64,000 bases of DNA, from the NCBI RefSeq assembly GCF_003443995.1, contig NZ_QWEY01000008.1:1-64000 (forward strand). The letters are read 5' to 3'. Source of the stretch: Pseudotabrizicola alkalilacus. GTDB taxonomy: Bacteria > Pseudomonadota > Alphaproteobacteria > Rhodobacterales > Rhodobacteraceae. Position 1 is the stretch's first letter, and every line of letters begins with the position of its first letter. A model generated the notes under the pieces. The model searched no databases. It had not been told where the DNA came from and worked only from the letters and a program-made list of their open reading frames with translations. Positions 25,454 to 34,903 of this stretch are shown piece after piece. The position numbers and the translations under genes were made by a program.

Positions 25454-27028
25454 ATGACGGGTGGCATACTTGGGTTTCTGGGCGGAATTGGACTCTTCCT
25501 GTTCGGGATGGAGACGTTGACTGCAGCACTGCGGTCGCTTGCCGGTGAGGGGTTGCGGCGCTGGTTGTTGCGCGTGACATCCAGCCCTTTGCGCGGCGTG
25601 CTGACCGGGGCAGGCATTACCGCTGTCGTCCAGTCCTCAACGGCCGTCACGGTGATGACCATTGGCTTTGTCGGCGCCGGGTTGATCAGCTTTTCGCAAT
25701 CGCTGGGCGTGATCTATGGCGCCAACATCGGGACGACTGTGACCGGCTGGATCATCATGCTGGTCGGGGTGAAGCTTAAGCTGGGAGTCGTTGCTCTGCC
25801 CGTTTTGTTCGTCGCGTCCTTGATGGGGATCCTTGGTGAGGGCCAGTTGGCAAGGCTGGGCCGGATGCTGGCAGGGCTATCGCTGCTTTTCATAGGGCTG
25901 GACCTGATGCAGGCCGCTTCGGCGGGGGTCGAGGACTTTGTGCCACTCGACTGGCTGCCTGGGGACACCTGGGCCGGACGGCTGGCGATGGCTGCGATTG
26001 GACTGGTCCTTGTCGCGATCATGCAAAGCTCATCTGCCGGGATTGCGCTGACCCTTGTCCTGCTGGGATCGGGCACGCTGAGCTTTGGTCAGGCGGCGGC
26101 GATGGTGGTAGGCATGAACATGGGCACCACCCTGACGGGGTTTCTGGCCAGTCTGGGTGGCGGCAGCGAGATGCTGCGGGCAGCCCTTGCCAACCTGCTG
26201 TTCAACTTCATCTCGGCCCTGCTTGCGTTTTCGCTGCTCAACCTGCTGGCACCGCTCTTGCACAACCCGGTGACCGGGCCAGATGATCAGACAGCACTGG
26301 TCTTGTTCCACACCGCATTGAATGTGTTGGGAGCAGCCTTGTTTCTGCCGTTGACTAAACCCTTTGGAGCGCTGGTGACCTGGCTGGTGCCAGACCGGCC
26401 GGTTACACTGGCCATGGCGCTGGACCCGCAGCTTCTGGCAGACAGCGGCACCGCGCTGGATGCCGCCGCGCGCACGGCCACGGCCATCACCGAGGCCATC
26501 GGACAGGCGTTGCAGGCCGCACTGGCCCCGCAAGACGCGCGCGATCTGCGCCCCTTGGCCGCGCTGCCCAACAAGGTGGAGCCCGCGCGCAAGGCGCTGG
26601 AGACCTGGCTTTCACGACTTCATTTGCCACCAGACCGGCCAGAGCTGCTTAACCGGATGGCAGCGCTGATGCATCTGACCGACCATATCACCCGGTTGAC
26701 CTCGCGAAGCGAAGAGTTGGACCGTATCGCTCATCTGGCCGACAGTCCACGACTTGCCCGACCTGCTCGGGCCATTGCCGCAGCCCTGGCCAAGCAGCGC
26801 AAGGTCGGTCAGGCCGCCCGGCTGTTTGCTCGCATTCGGGGTTTTGCCCTGCGGCACCGACGCGGGGCGCTGTTGCGCGAACATGCCGGCATGATCAGCC
26901 CGGTGGAGGTCTTTCGCGAAACCGACGCTCTGCGCTGGGTCGACCGGGTCGCCGAACATGCCGAACGGCTCGCCCATTACGAGGCGCAGGCGGCGGGCCC
27001 GCAGATGAACTCTGTGCGCCCAGCTTGA
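25454..27028 (+). CDS. Na+/Pi cotransporter family protein (NptA/YjbB-like)
   Basis: 524 residues. It carries the inverted-repeat signatures of type II Na/Pi cotransporters: VVQSSTAVTVMTIGFVGAGL near residue 58 and IMQSSSAGIALTLVLLGSG near 195, each a QSS(T/S) re-entrant loop. About nine helices are followed by a cytoplasmic helical PhoU-like tail from residue ~335 (NKVEPARKALETWLSRLH). Bacterial members move phosphate, usually outward, with sodium. ATG 25454 is chosen because it starts directly at the first helix (MTGGILGFLGGIGLFLFG). The closest upstream gene is a pseudogene, so it likely has its own promoter. Confidence 0.9.
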   Translation: MTGGILGFLGGIGLFLFGMETLTAALRSLAGEGLRRWLLRVTSSPLRGVLTGAGITAVVQSSTAVTVMTIGFVGAGLISFSQSLGVIYGANIGTTVTGWIIMLVGVKLKLGVVALPVLFVASLMGILGEGQLARLGRMLAGLSLLFIGLDLMQAASAGVEDFVPLDWLPGDTWAGRLAMAAIGLVLVAIMQSSSAGIALTLVLLGSGTLSFGQAAAMVVGMNMGTTLTGFLASLGGGSEMLRAALANLLFNFISALLAFSLLNLLAPLLHNPVTGPDDQTALVLFHTALNVLGAALFLPLTKPFGALVTWLVPDRPVTLAMALDPQLLADSGTALDAAARTATAITEAIGQALQAALAPQDARDLRPLAALPNKVEPARKALETWLSRLHLPPDRPELLNRMAALMHLTDHITRLTSRSEELDRIAHLADSPRLARPARAIAAALAKQRKVGQAARLFARIRGFALRHRRGALLREHAGMISPVEVFRETDALRWVDRVAEHAERLAHYEAQAAGPQMNSVRPA

Positions 27029-27114
27029 GGTATAAATCGCAGAGTAAGTTCCGCCGACCCGCTGGGCCCCTGGGTAGCTTGGGCAGGAAGGGGGCGATCT
27101 GCATGGGTTACCGA

Positions 27115-27603
27115 TCACGCCCGCCTGGTAGCCGCGAAAGCCACGACCAGGGCATCCATCACCGCTTGAAGCCTTGGTTCCATATCCAGCCCGGCCAAGA
27201 CAGCCTGCTCCACATGGGCGGGATGGATGAAGACCGTAACCGCGTCGCGAACCACACCGGCAGCGGCGTCGAGGTCAGGGACAAGGAACTCGCCCCGTGA
27301 TACCCCATCGTTCAACACCTGCCGCACAAGCTCGGTCATGCGTCGCGCATAGTCGGCAACGAGGTCGGGGCGCTCCGTCACGATCCGGCGGTAGAGGCCG
27401 TGGATCTCCGGGTCATCCCCCAGCTTGGCGCGTTTGCTGCGATGGAGCGCCAGGACGAGACCGCGCAACCTGTCGCCTGCAGAACCATCGGCGATCACGA
27501 AACGGGCCGCCAGTTCGGCCTCCTCATCCATGGTCCGTGCAGCCAAGGCGTCGAAGATATCTGCCTTGGACCGAAAGTGCCGGTAGATCGCCGAATGTGA
27601 CAG
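27115..27603 (-). pseudogene. TetR-family regulator missing its N-terminus
   Basis: The frame encodes the recognition helix LSHSAIYRHFRSKADIFDAL and the complete TetR C-terminal ligand/dimer domain down to VAFAATRRA. The first two helices of the HTH, which normally precede SHSAIYRHF, are lost at about 27603, where an epimerase fragment begins on the other strand. No start codon in a sensible position is left: the only in-frame option, TTG at 27546, lies after the HTH. DNA binding is therefore lost. Confidence 0.75.
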
Positions 27604-27700
27604 ATGCTGCGACTGATCGGCAAGGATTTCACCATCGATATAAGCCGCGCGCGAGAAGAACTAGGCTACGCTCCAGTGATATCGCCGGCTGATGGTAGAA
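27604..27700 (+). pseudogene. C-terminal scrap of an NAD-dependent epimerase/dehydratase
   Basis: The frame reads IGKDFTIDISRAREELGYAP, then VIS. The D-S-R-A-R-ELGY-P pattern is the well-known C-terminal segment of extended SDR sugar epimerases. Nothing else of the enzyme, such as the GxxGxxG nucleotide site or YxxxK, is present on either side. It abuts the TetR fragment directly, so this is a deletion or recombination joint. Confidence 0.55.
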
Positions 27701-27802
27701 CACCGCACCGCCTGCCGTCCCGATCAAAAGAGCCAGGGCAATCCGAGGCAGGGTCTCCATCGTGGGTGTTCCGACTGTATTGCGGGGGTGGGGCCGCAGG
27801 GT

Positions 27803-28411
27803 TCAGCGATACTTTTCGATGAAGGCGTCAATGTCCATCACCCGGATATCGGGCAGGGCAGCCTTCAGTGCCGCGTGATCCCAATCCCACCAGGCAATGG
27901 CATGAAGCACTTCGGCCTGCGGGGCAGCGAACCGCCATTTCAGGTGCCGCGCGGGAACACCGCCGACGATCTCATAGGGGGCCACATCCTTGGAGACGAC
28001 GGCGCCAGCACCGATGACCGCGCCAGAGCCCACGGTCACGCCGGGAAGGATGGTGACGCCGTGGCCAATCCAGACATCGTGACCGATGGTGACCCAGTGG
28101 TCGCGGCGCCACTGGAAGAAGGCGTCGTCATCCTCGCCCAGGCCGAACTGCGCGGCGCGGTAGGTGAAGTGGTGCTGGGCCGCCCGCCAGGTCGCATGGT
28201 TGCCCGGATTGATCCGTGCGCCCTCGGCGATGGAGCAGAACTTTCCGATGGTGGACCAGACCACGTTGCCGCCACGCACGATGTAGGAATAGTCGCCAAA
28301 GGTGACCTCGCGCATGGTTACATGCGCCATGACCTCTGTCCATTTGCCCAAAGCGCAATCAACCAGCGTGGCGGTTTCGTGGACGTTGGGTGCTTCTGTC
28401 AGGAGTTTCAC
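27803..28411 (-). CDS. Left-handed beta-helix (hexapeptide) acyltransferase-like protein of phosphonate loci
   Basis: 202 residues with hexapeptide repeats: [60 protein letters not shown], and the loop-out ending [13 protein letters not shown]. This matches the phosphonate-metabolism transferase family found next to phn genes (TIGR03308-like). Its reaction is not known; hexapeptide enzymes usually acetylate amines or hydroxyls with acetyl-CoA. It is the last gene of the phnC-D-E-E operon and overlaps the upstream transglutaminase-like gene by four bases. Confidence 0.88.
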   Translation of the reverse strand: MKLLTEAPNVHETATLVDCALGKWTEVMAHVTMREVTFGDYSYIVRGGNVVWSTIGKFCSIAEGARINPGNHATWRAAQHHFTYRAAQFGLGEDDDAFFQWRRDHWVTIGHDVWIGHGVTILPGVTVGSGAVIGAGAVVSKDVAPYEIVGGVPARHLKWRFAAPQAEVLHAIAWWDWDHAALKAALPDIRVMDIDAFIEKYR

Positions 28412-29247
28412 GGCATCACGCTGTCAAGTTGGGGTCGCAGCGGGCCTGCCGGGATGTCTGGGTGCTGCAACCGGATCATCCGGGTCGGGACATAGCGGTG
28501 GGGTGCTTCGGCCAAGACCGGCTCGGCCAGAAGTTTGATCATGCCGCCTCCCGGCATCGTCAGCCCGAGGCTGTGGGACAGCGCCGCGCGAAAGCCGGGC
28601 TTGGGGTTCAGACCCGGCGCGATGTCACGCGTGCCCATCTTCAGGTGGTGGGCGATGTCCCATTCCTGCACCCCCTCTGCCGTCCGGGTCACGATCCAGC
28701 AATGGCCATCGCGGCACCAGTCGCCCTTCTCTGCCGGAAAGAACGCCCCGGCGATGTAGCCCGCCTCGACGCCCGCAGCGCGAAGGGCAGCAAGGAAGTA
28801 CATGTTGATATCGACGCAGGATCCCGCCGCACGGTCGCAGCCCAAGGCTGGCAGGCTATCGTCATGCCCGTCGTAGAACCGTTTGTCAGGGTGGCCGTAG
28901 TCGAACTTTTGCGCCACGGCGCGGGCGATTTGGCTCGGCCCGGTGCCAAGATCTGCAACTTCGGCCAGCAAGCTGGCGGCTGCGCGGGTGTAGCGGGAGG
29001 AGGAAGGACGGAAGATCGCCTCGGGGTAGGCGGTCGGTTTTCCGTCAAACGTAAAGCGCAACTTCAACGGCCCACCCTCGGGCGCGATGCGGGCGAAGCT
29101 CTGGCCCGTCTGAGCTTCGGTCCACCACCGGACCTGCCCGCCAGAAACGCTAAGGCCCAGCGCGCGCGACAAGGGGGTGTCCAGACCGGCGGGAGCGATG
29201 AATTCTGCGCGGGGGTCGTCCAGCATCATTTCGACCGTGTAACCCAT
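28408..29247 (-). CDS. Transglutaminase-like cysteine hydrolase in the phosphonate operon
   Basis: About 279 residues. A transglutaminase/bacterial arylamine-type catalytic triad is visible: Cys in [20 protein letters not shown], His in [11 protein letters not shown] and Asp in EWDIAHH. The N-terminal half has a beta-sandwich-like stretch ([19 protein letters not shown]). The family hydrolyses or transfers at amide bonds; no link to phosphonate chemistry is established. Its ATG at 29247 overlaps the PhnE stop, so it is firmly in the operon. Hydrolysis of an N-acylated aminophosphonate or phosphonopeptide is a possible role, by inference only. Confidence 0.82.
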   Translation of the reverse strand: MGYTVEMMLDDPRAEFIAPAGLDTPLSRALGLSVSGGQVRWWTEAQTGQSFARIAPEGGPLKLRFTFDGKPTAYPEAIFRPSSSRYTRAAASLLAEVADLGTGPSQIARAVAQKFDYGHPDKRFYDGHDDSLPALGCDRAAGSCVDINMYFLAALRAAGVEAGYIAGAFFPAEKGDWCRDGHCWIVTRTAEGVQEWDIAHHLKMGTRDIAPGLNPKPGFRAALSHSLGLTMPGGGMIKLLAEPVLAEAPHRYVPTRMIRLQHPDIPAGPLRPQLDSVMP

Positions 29248-30113
29248 CACCTTGCACCCTCCCACGTGCCGATGAAGCGTGCGCGGATCAGGCCCGAGAG
29301 CCAGTCGATCAGATAGACCATGGCGATGATCAGGAAGATGATCGACCATGCCTCGTCCCAGCGATAGGCACCGATCCGGTCGGCGAGGAGGAACCCAATC
29401 CCCCCTGCCCCGACGATGCCAAGGATTGTCCCCGACCGGACGTTGGATTCGAAATTGTAAAGCGTGATCGACAAAAGCACGGGCCAGACCTGCGGCAACA
29501 CAGCAAAGCGGAGCGACTGCGTGCGACTGCCCCCGGATGCCACCACGCCATCCACCGATTTGTTCGACGTGTTCTCGATCGCTTCGGCATACAGCTTGGC
29601 CAGCACCCCGATTTCACCAACAGCAATGGCCAGCACGCCTGCCAGCGGCCCAAGGCCGAAGGCCCGGATGAAAATCAGCGCAAGGATCAGGGTTTCAAAC
29701 GCGCGGATGATGTCGAACCCGCGCCGCACGGTGAAGCGCAGTAACGGAAGGCGGTTGATATTCTTGGCCCCCAGAAAGCACAGCGGAAAGGCAAAGACCG
29801 CGCCCAGAAGCGTGCCCAGAAAGGCCATCGACAAGGTTTCGCCCAGACCTTTAAGGATGTCGGAAAATTCCTGCCAGGTGGTCCAGACATGGGGCGGGAA
29901 CATGAAGGATAGCACGCGGCCCAGACGACCAAGCCCCTCCCAGATGCGGAAAGGGGAAAAGTCGAAAGCATAAAGGCACCAGCCGAACAGCAGCGCAAAT
30001 CCGGCCCAAAGGGCGATGCGGCGAAGGCGGACTGGCAGGGGCGCGCGGAACGCCAGCGGGTGCTCGGCGCGGGCACGTTCGATATCGTCGGCGTGAACGC
30101 TTTGCGGGGTCAT
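29247..30113 (-). CDS. phnE: Phosphonate ABC transporter permease PhnE (second copy)
   Basis: 288 residues with six predicted helices. It contains the PhnE-type coupling loop ENTSNKSVDGVVASGGSRTQSLRFAVLPQV and the ending NFESNVRSGTILGIVGAGGIGFLLADRI. ATG 30113 overlaps the stop of the first phnE and gives a normal N-terminus; the long upstream extension of the frame is antisense noise. Two PhnE subunits likely form a heterodimeric inner-membrane channel with PhnC and PhnD. Confidence 0.93.
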   Translation of the reverse strand: MTPQSVHADDIERARAEHPLAFRAPLPVRLRRIALWAGFALLFGWCLYAFDFSPFRIWEGLGRLGRVLSFMFPPHVWTTWQEFSDILKGLGETLSMAFLGTLLGAVFAFPLCFLGAKNINRLPLLRFTVRRGFDIIRAFETLILALIFIRAFGLGPLAGVLAIAVGEIGVLAKLYAEAIENTSNKSVDGVVASGGSRTQSLRFAVLPQVWPVLLSITLYNFESNVRSGTILGIVGAGGIGFLLADRIGAYRWDEAWSIIFLIIAMVYLIDWLSGLIRARFIGTWEGAR

Positions 30114-31012
30114 GTGGCGGCTCCGATCCCGATGACGCGGTGGCGCAGAGCCTCGGACGCGCGGTCGATGACGATGACGGTGACAAGGATGATGACGAAC
30201 AGCGCAGAGAGGTCGGTGTATTCCTGATAGGACATTGCTGTGCGGAACTCCTGCCCCAGCCCCCCGGCACCGACATAACCGATGATGGACGAGGCGCGGA
30301 CGTTGATCTCGAACCGCAAAAGCGTATAGCTTAGCACGTTGGGCAGAACCTGCGGCACGGCCCCATAGCGGATCATGTCGAACCACGACCCACCCGCAGC
30401 CTTGACCCCGTCAAGCGGCCGCATGTCGATGTTTTCATTCGCTTCCGAATAAAGCTTACCCAAAGCGCCAGCGGTGTGCAGCCCGATGGCCAGCACCCCG
30501 GCCAAAGGCCCGACGCCAAAGCAGAACACGAAGATCAGCGCGAAGACCAGTTCCGGAACCGTCCGGGCGATTTCCAGATACCGGCGCGACAGCCACAGGA
30601 CCCAGCCGTTGGGCGCAAGGTTGCGCGCGGCGGGAAATGACAAAAGGAACCCGCCGACGACGCCAAAGACCGTCGCCATAAAGGCGATCAGCACCGTTTC
30701 CAGCAACAACTTGGCCCAGATTTGCCAGCGCCCGAACCAGACCGCAAGATCGCTGCCCAAGGTGGCCCATGACAGGTCTGGAATTGTCTTTGCGAGGTAT
30801 TCGCCCAAGCGCGGCAGACCAGCACCAATCACCCAGCGCTCGGCGCGGCTGCCATCGGCAAGGGTAACTTGCGTGATCTTGAAAAAGTTAGAGGCTTCGG
30901 CCGTCAGCAGGAACAGCACGGCAAGCACGACGGTGACGCTCACAAAGGTCAGCCGCGCCTTGCGGCGGTGCTGCGCATAGTCGCGCTCGAAGGCAAGGAT
31001 GGCGGTGGACAT
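30110..31012 (-). CDS. phnE: Phosphonate ABC transporter permease PhnE (first copy)
   Basis: 300 residues. Helix 1 is FVSVTVVLAVLFLLTA, then a long periplasmic segment containing LPRLGEYLAKTIPDLSWATL, then the permease core with the EAA-type loop ENIDMRPLDGVKAAGGSWFDMIRYGAVPQV and RFEINVRASSIIGYVGAGGLGQEF. It shares the PhnE pattern with the next gene but differs enough to be a distinct subunit. A GC-rich hairpin lies between phnD and this gene. Confidence 0.93.
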   Translation of the reverse strand: MSTAILAFERDYAQHRRKARLTFVSVTVVLAVLFLLTAEASNFFKITQVTLADGSRAERWVIGAGLPRLGEYLAKTIPDLSWATLGSDLAVWFGRWQIWAKLLLETVLIAFMATVFGVVGGFLLSFPAARNLAPNGWVLWLSRRYLEIARTVPELVFALIFVFCFGVGPLAGVLAIGLHTAGALGKLYSEANENIDMRPLDGVKAAGGSWFDMIRYGAVPQVLPNVLSYTLLRFEINVRASSIIGYVGAGGLGQEFRTAMSYQEYTDLSALFVIILVTVIVIDRASEALRHRVIGIGAAT

Positions 31013-31031
31013 TCAGGGCTCCCCGAAAAGT

Positions 31032-31054
31032 GGCGGGCGAGCCACTGGCCCGCC
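31032..31054 (-). other. Intercistronic hairpin behind phnD
   Basis: GGCGGGC, a 9-base loop, GCCCGCC: a 7-bp all-GC stem in the 60-bp gap between phnD and phnE, without a T-run on the transcribed strand. Such structures commonly protect the abundant binding-protein part of an ABC-importer mRNA, allowing more PhnD than permease. Confidence 0.5.
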
Positions 31055-31072
31055 CGCATTTGGCATCGGGGA

Positions 31073-31975
31073 TCAGCTGCGGCGGTTGGCTTTGAACCAG
31101 TTGCGCATGTCGATCAGGATTTGGTACTGTTCATGCGTCACGGGAACATAAGCCTTGGATGTCGAGGCTTCGCCGCCGCTGACCTGCTTGAACACCTCTG
31201 GCGCGTCGGTCGGCATGGCCATCATGACCTTCTTCATGTCTTCGATCAGCCCGGCGGGCAGGTTGGTCCGCGCGGTGAACGGGCTTGCCATGATCAGAGG
31301 GCTGGTCCAGACGATGCAGACATCGCCCTCCTTGATCATGTCCTTGGACACCATGCGCTGAATGTTTCCGGCGGTTTCATTGGTCCAGTGCGTTGCGGCA
31401 CCGTCAAACTGGCCGTTGACCACACCCATGATCCCGGCTTCGTGGCTGCCCGAGAACGGAACGGCACCGAAGAATTCTTCGGGAACATAACCCTGCGCAT
31501 GCAGGTTATAGTAGGGAACGGTATAGCCCGATGCGCTGTCAGGATCTGCAAAGGCCATGGTCTTGCCCTTCAGATCGTCGATGGTGTTGTATCCGGCATC
31601 GCAGCGGGTGGCGACCACGCTGTAATAGCCGACCGAGTCATCATTCTGCTGAGAAGTGAACAACGGCACCACACCGCCGTTGGTTTCTGTCCAAGCAGCG
31701 GCATAGGCTGATGGCCCAAGCCATGAGAATTCGATCTGGCCGGCGGCAAGCGCCTGAACAACACCGTCATAATTGCCGGCGCTGAAAATCTCGATGTCGA
31801 CGCCAAGCTTTTCTTTCAGATAGGCAACCATCGGTTCATAACGCGCGATCCGGTCGGCCTCATTCTCGCCCGACAGAATGCCAAAGCGAACGATGCGGTA
31901 ATCTGTCTTCCAGTCTTGAGCAACGGCGGGCAATGCCGTCAGGGCGATCAGGGCAGTGGTGGCAAGCAAACGCAT
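31073..31975 (-). CDS. phnD: Phosphonate-binding periplasmic protein PhnD
   Basis: 300 residues: signal peptide MRLLATTALIALTALPAVAQ, then the PhnD fold with RFGILSGENEADRIARYEPMVAYLKEKLG, the ligand-loop stretch IEFSWLGPSAYAAAW, and FADPDSASGYTVPYYNL, where PhnD proteins bind the phosphonate oxygens with Ser/Thr and backbone amides. It delivers phosphonates to PhnE/PhnC. Second gene of the minus-strand transport operon. Confidence 0.94.
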   Translation of the reverse strand: MRLLATTALIALTALPAVAQDWKTDYRIVRFGILSGENEADRIARYEPMVAYLKEKLGVDIEIFSAGNYDGVVQALAAGQIEFSWLGPSAYAAAWTETNGGVVPLFTSQQNDDSVGYYSVVATRCDAGYNTIDDLKGKTMAFADPDSASGYTVPYYNLHAQGYVPEEFFGAVPFSGSHEAGIMGVVNGQFDGAATHWTNETAGNIQRMVSKDMIKEGDVCIVWTSPLIMASPFTARTNLPAGLIEDMKKVMMAMPTDAPEVFKQVSGGEASTSKAYVPVTHEQYQILIDMRNWFKANRRS

Positions 31976-32000
31976 GGTAGGACTCCATCTTTGAGGAAAT

Positions 32001-32816
32001 TCAGGCAGTCTCGCGGAGGCGATGGGGGATGGCAGCGGTAGATGTGACAGCCTCGTTGAACTCGGTCAGGCCATCGCTGCCGTAAATGTCGCGCACGACA
32101 TCGTTGGTCAGTTGCCGGGGGGTGCCGTCAAAGAACACCCGGCCATCGCGCATCGCTATGATGCGATGGCAATAGGCGCGTGCGGTATCAAGTGTGTGCA
32201 GGTTGACCAGCACAGTGATGCCGTCGTCGCGGTTGATGCTGCGCAGGGCCTCCATCACCCGAGTGGCGTTGCCGGGATCAAGGCTGGCAATCGGTTCATC
32301 CGCCAGCATGATGCGCGGGTTCTGCACCAGCGCGCGGGCGATGGCCACACGCTGCTGTTGCCCACCCGACAGCGTACCTGCACGCTGCAACGCCTGAGGC
32401 GCAAGCTCCAGCCTGTCAAGCGCACGAATGGCCAGCGTGCGCTCGGCATCTGAAAAGCGCATCGCCATCGACGACAGAAAGCCGTGATCCGCCAGCCGAC
32501 CGACCAACACGTTCGTCAGAACGTCCATCCGTTCCACCAGATTGAACTGCTGGAAGATCATCGCGCAATCGCGCCGCCATTGCCGAAGGGCGCGGCCCCT
32601 CAACGCGGTGACATCGGTTCCGCCAAAGGTTACCCGGCCCGACGTCGGGTCGATCAGCCGGTTAATCAAGCGCAACAGCGTGGATTTCCCCGCCCCCGAT
32701 CGACCGATCACGCCCACGAATTCACCCGGGCGGATATCCAGCGTGACATTGTCCACCGCGCGGGTGGTGTTGAACGTGCGGCCAAGGCCAGCAAGAGAGA
32801 GCATGTGTTTTTCCAT
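32001..32816 (-). CDS. phnC: Phosphonate ABC transporter ATPase PhnC
   Basis: About 271 residues: Walker A GRSGAGKS near residue 40, Q-loop [22 protein letters not shown] (the PhnC-specific form), signature [15 protein letters not shown], Walker [15 protein letters not shown]-loop LVNLHTLD. The C-terminus is extended by a serine/threonine-rich tail. ATG 32816 is preferred to a TTG two codons upstream. First gene of the phnC-D-E-E operon; a 12-bp motif shared with the phnF upstream region lies 37 bp before it. Confidence 0.94.
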   Translation of the reverse strand: MEKHMLSLAGLGRTFNTTRAVDNVTLDIRPGEFVGVIGRSGAGKSTLLRLINRLIDPTSGRVTFGGTDVTALRGRALRQWRRDCAMIFQQFNLVERMDVLTNVLVGRLADHGFLSSMAMRFSDAERTLAIRALDRLELAPQALQRAGTLSGGQQQRVAIARALVQNPRIMLADEPIASLDPGNATRVMEALRSINRDDGITVLVNLHTLDTARAYCHRIIAMRDGRVFFDGTPRQLTNDVVRDIYGSDGLTEFNEAVTSTAAIPHRLRETA

Positions 32817-32852
32817 GCTCAAGGTCTGCCAGCGCAGTGCGACAGGCCAACA

Positions 32853-32864
32853 TCATCCGAATGA
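32853..32864. promoter_or_regulatory. Candidate PhnF operator upstream of phnC
   Basis: TCATCCGAATGA, an imperfect palindrome (TCAT....ATGA), lies 36 bp before phnC. The identical 12-mer lies 18 bp before phnF (46818-46829). On the coding strand both continue with a TTG three bases later. PhnF is a GntR/HutC repressor and typically controls its own operon and the transporter. Confidence 0.6.
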
Positions 32865-33231
32865 ATATTTCGACTCGGAATCTTGACCGTTGCGTAACGA
32901 CAGAAATCTGAACCTTTAGGTTTCAGACACTTGGCCAAGATGGCCTGTTTTTCCCCAGCGAAATCTGCCGGACACACCTTTGCTCGGGCGGAAATGCACT
33001 TCTGCCATGCCCTTTTTGCCGTTCAAAAACGCTTGGCGCCGAAAAGGGTCGGCGTGCAGGCAAAAGTCCTTTCGCCAAACCAAAGCCTTCCGAAATCCCC
33101 CTTGCCATGCGGGACGAGGGCCGTCGCAAAAGCGTCATGCGCGCGTCGGGTTAAATTCACACAGGCATCGCAGCGGCGTTACCGGCCACACCTAGAAATT
33201 CGTTCGAACAACTTCATACCGGAGGACCATA
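32865..33231. promoter_or_regulatory. Divergent promoter region of the two phosphonate transport operons
   Basis: This gap separates phnC (minus) from the second binding-protein gene (plus) and holds no plausible protein. CGTTGCGTAACG (32888-32899) is an imperfect inverted repeat and GTTCGAAC (33202-33209) is a palindrome just upstream of the plus-strand ribosome site GGAGG (33221-33225). I could not find a convincing direct-repeat Pho box. Confidence 0.4.
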
Positions 33232-34104
33232 ATGTCGCTCAAGTCGCTCATGATCGGGACGGCGCTTGCCGCTGTCAGTGCAACCGCCGCCTTTGCCGAG
33301 ACCTGGAACATTGCCGTCACGGATGTCGAAGGGCTGGAGCGTCTGCAGGCCGAGTGGGGGCCGTTCAAAACCGCCCTCGAAGCGGCCACCGGCGAGACCT
33401 TCGATTTCTTCCCGGTGTCTTCGCGCACCGCCGCTGCCGAGGCACTGCGTGGCGAGACGGTTGATTTCGTCATCACTGGCCCGGCAGAATACATTGTCAT
33501 TAACACGCTGACGGAAGCGACTCCGCTGATCGGCTTTGGCCGCCCCGACTATCGCTGCGCCATCATTGTGCGTGCCGATGCGGGCATCGACACTATGTCC
33601 GGGTTGAAAGGTCAAAAGGTCGCTTTCGGCGACATCGGGTCCACCTCGAACATGCTGTGCCCGATGCAGTTGATGGCTGACTATGGTGTCAGCCCGGTCA
33701 CCGACATCGAAGCCGTGCACACCGCCCGCAACATCGCCCATGAGGCGCTGAAGGCAGGCGACGTGGCCGCCATCGGGATCAATGAGGGGTCGTGGATTTC
33801 CTCGGCCCGTGACAAGGACACCTCGGTTCCCTACGGCTTCTTCAAGGTTCTGGCGCGGTCGGGCGATCTGCCCAACGACATGCTGCTGGCCGGTGCCCAT
33901 GTCCCCGCCGAAGTGCAGGCGATGGTCCGCGACAAGATCATCGGCAACAAGGCCGAGATCATCACTGCGATCACCACGCATGAAGAAAATGGCAAGTATC
34001 TGGGCATGGACCTCGTGACGATCGAAGACGCAAGCTATGACGTGGTGCGCTCGATGTATACCTCGGCAGGCTATCCGCAGTTCGACAAGTTCCTAGGGGA
34101 ATGA
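33232..34104 (+). CDS. Second PhnD-like phosphonate/phosphite-type binding protein
   Basis: 290 residues: signal peptide MSLKSLMIGTALAAVSATAA, then a PhnD-family domain with DFVITGPAEYIVINTL (ligand loop) and VAFGDIGSTSNMLCPMQLM. It is clearly diverged from the other PhnD here, so it probably has a different ligand. It starts a plus-strand operon with its own ATPase and permease, followed by enzymes. Ligands of this subfamily include phosphonates, phosphite and methylphosphonate; the choice cannot be made from sequence. Confidence 0.9.
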   Translation: MSLKSLMIGTALAAVSATAAFAETWNIAVTDVEGLERLQAEWGPFKTALEAATGETFDFFPVSSRTAAAEALRGETVDFVITGPAEYIVINTLTEATPLIGFGRPDYRCAIIVRADAGIDTMSGLKGQKVAFGDIGSTSNMLCPMQLMADYGVSPVTDIEAVHTARNIAHEALKAGDVAAIGINEGSWISSARDKDTSVPYGFFKVLARSGDLPNDMLLAGAHVPAEVQAMVRDKIIGNKAEIITAITTHEENGKYLGMDLVTIEDASYDVVRSMYTSAGYPQFDKFLGE

Positions 34105-34108
34105 TCCG

Positions 34109-34903
34109 GTGCCGCTTGACCGGCCCGGCCTTCGGCGGGGTGTAACCCAAGGCGGTCTGCAGGTTCTTGACCTGCAGGCCAAAGAACTGGCCAAACGCTT
34201 TGGCTCGGGTGCTCCCGTGTTCTCTGGCCTTGAGTTCAGCATTACTCAGGGCGATTGCGTGGCGCTTGTCGGGGCCAATGGGACCGGCAAATCCACGCTA
34301 CTGCGCTGCTGTCTGGGGCTGATCGCCCCGGACGCGGGCGAGGTTTCGCTGCTGGGTGAAAAGCTGACCGATCTTGGCGGTGCCGCACGCCGTGCCTTGC
34401 GGGCGCGGACCGGGCTGGTCGGGCAGAAACACAATCTGGTGCCGCGTCTGTCGGTGCTTTCCAATGTCATCCACGGCCTTCTGGGCCGCCATTCCGGGCC
34501 GCGCTACTGGATGCAAGGTTTGGCTCCGGCCGAGGCGCGTACCGCAGCGATGGCTACCTTGACCAAGGTCGGGCTGGCCGACCTCGCTCTGCGGCGGGCG
34601 GATCAGCTTTCGGGCGGGCAAAGTCAGCGGGTGGCGATTGCTCGCGCGCTGGTCGGCAACCCGCGATTTCTGGTGGCGGACGAACCCTGCGCCTCGCTCG
34701 ACCCACAGGCGGGCGAAGAGGTGATGGCGCTGTTCATGTCGCTGGTGAAGCGTGAAGGCGTTACGGTCCTGTTCACCTCGCACAACGTCCAGCACGCTCT
34801 TTCCTATGGCGACCGCATCCTTGGCTTGCAGGGCGGGCGAATTGCCATTGATGCGGCATCAGCCGACGTGACACCCAAGGAAATGGCGCAACTCTATGCA
34901 TAA
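34109..34903 (+). CDS. PhnC-like ABC ATPase of the second transporter
   Basis: 264 residues from a GTG at 34109, 4 bp after the binding-protein stop: Walker A GANGTGKS, Q-loop LVGQKHNLVPRLSVLSNVIHGLLG (PhnC-like), signature [15 protein letters not shown], Walker B FLVADEPCASLDP, H-loop LFTSHNVQ. The N-terminal 15 residues are not conserved, and initiation may be slightly further downstream. It overlaps the permease gene by eight bases. Confidence 0.9.
   Translation: MPLDRPGLRRGVTQGGLQVLDLQAKELAKRFGSGAPVFSGLEFSITQGDCVALVGANGTGKSTLLRCCLGLIAPDAGEVSLLGEKLTDLGGAARRALRARTGLVGQKHNLVPRLSVLSNVIHGLLGRHSGPRYWMQGLAPAEARTAAMATLTKVGLADLALRRADQLSGGQSQRVAIARALVGNPRFLVADEPCASLDPQAGEEVMALFMSLVKREGVTVLFTSHNVQHALSYGDRILGLQGGRIAIDAASADVTPKEMAQLYA

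Noticed and set aside
33200-33212. GTTCGAAC palindrome before the second PhnD-like gene
   Set aside because: Eight-base palindromes are frequent and this one has no counterpart at the other phn promoters; kept only as a note in the promoter region.
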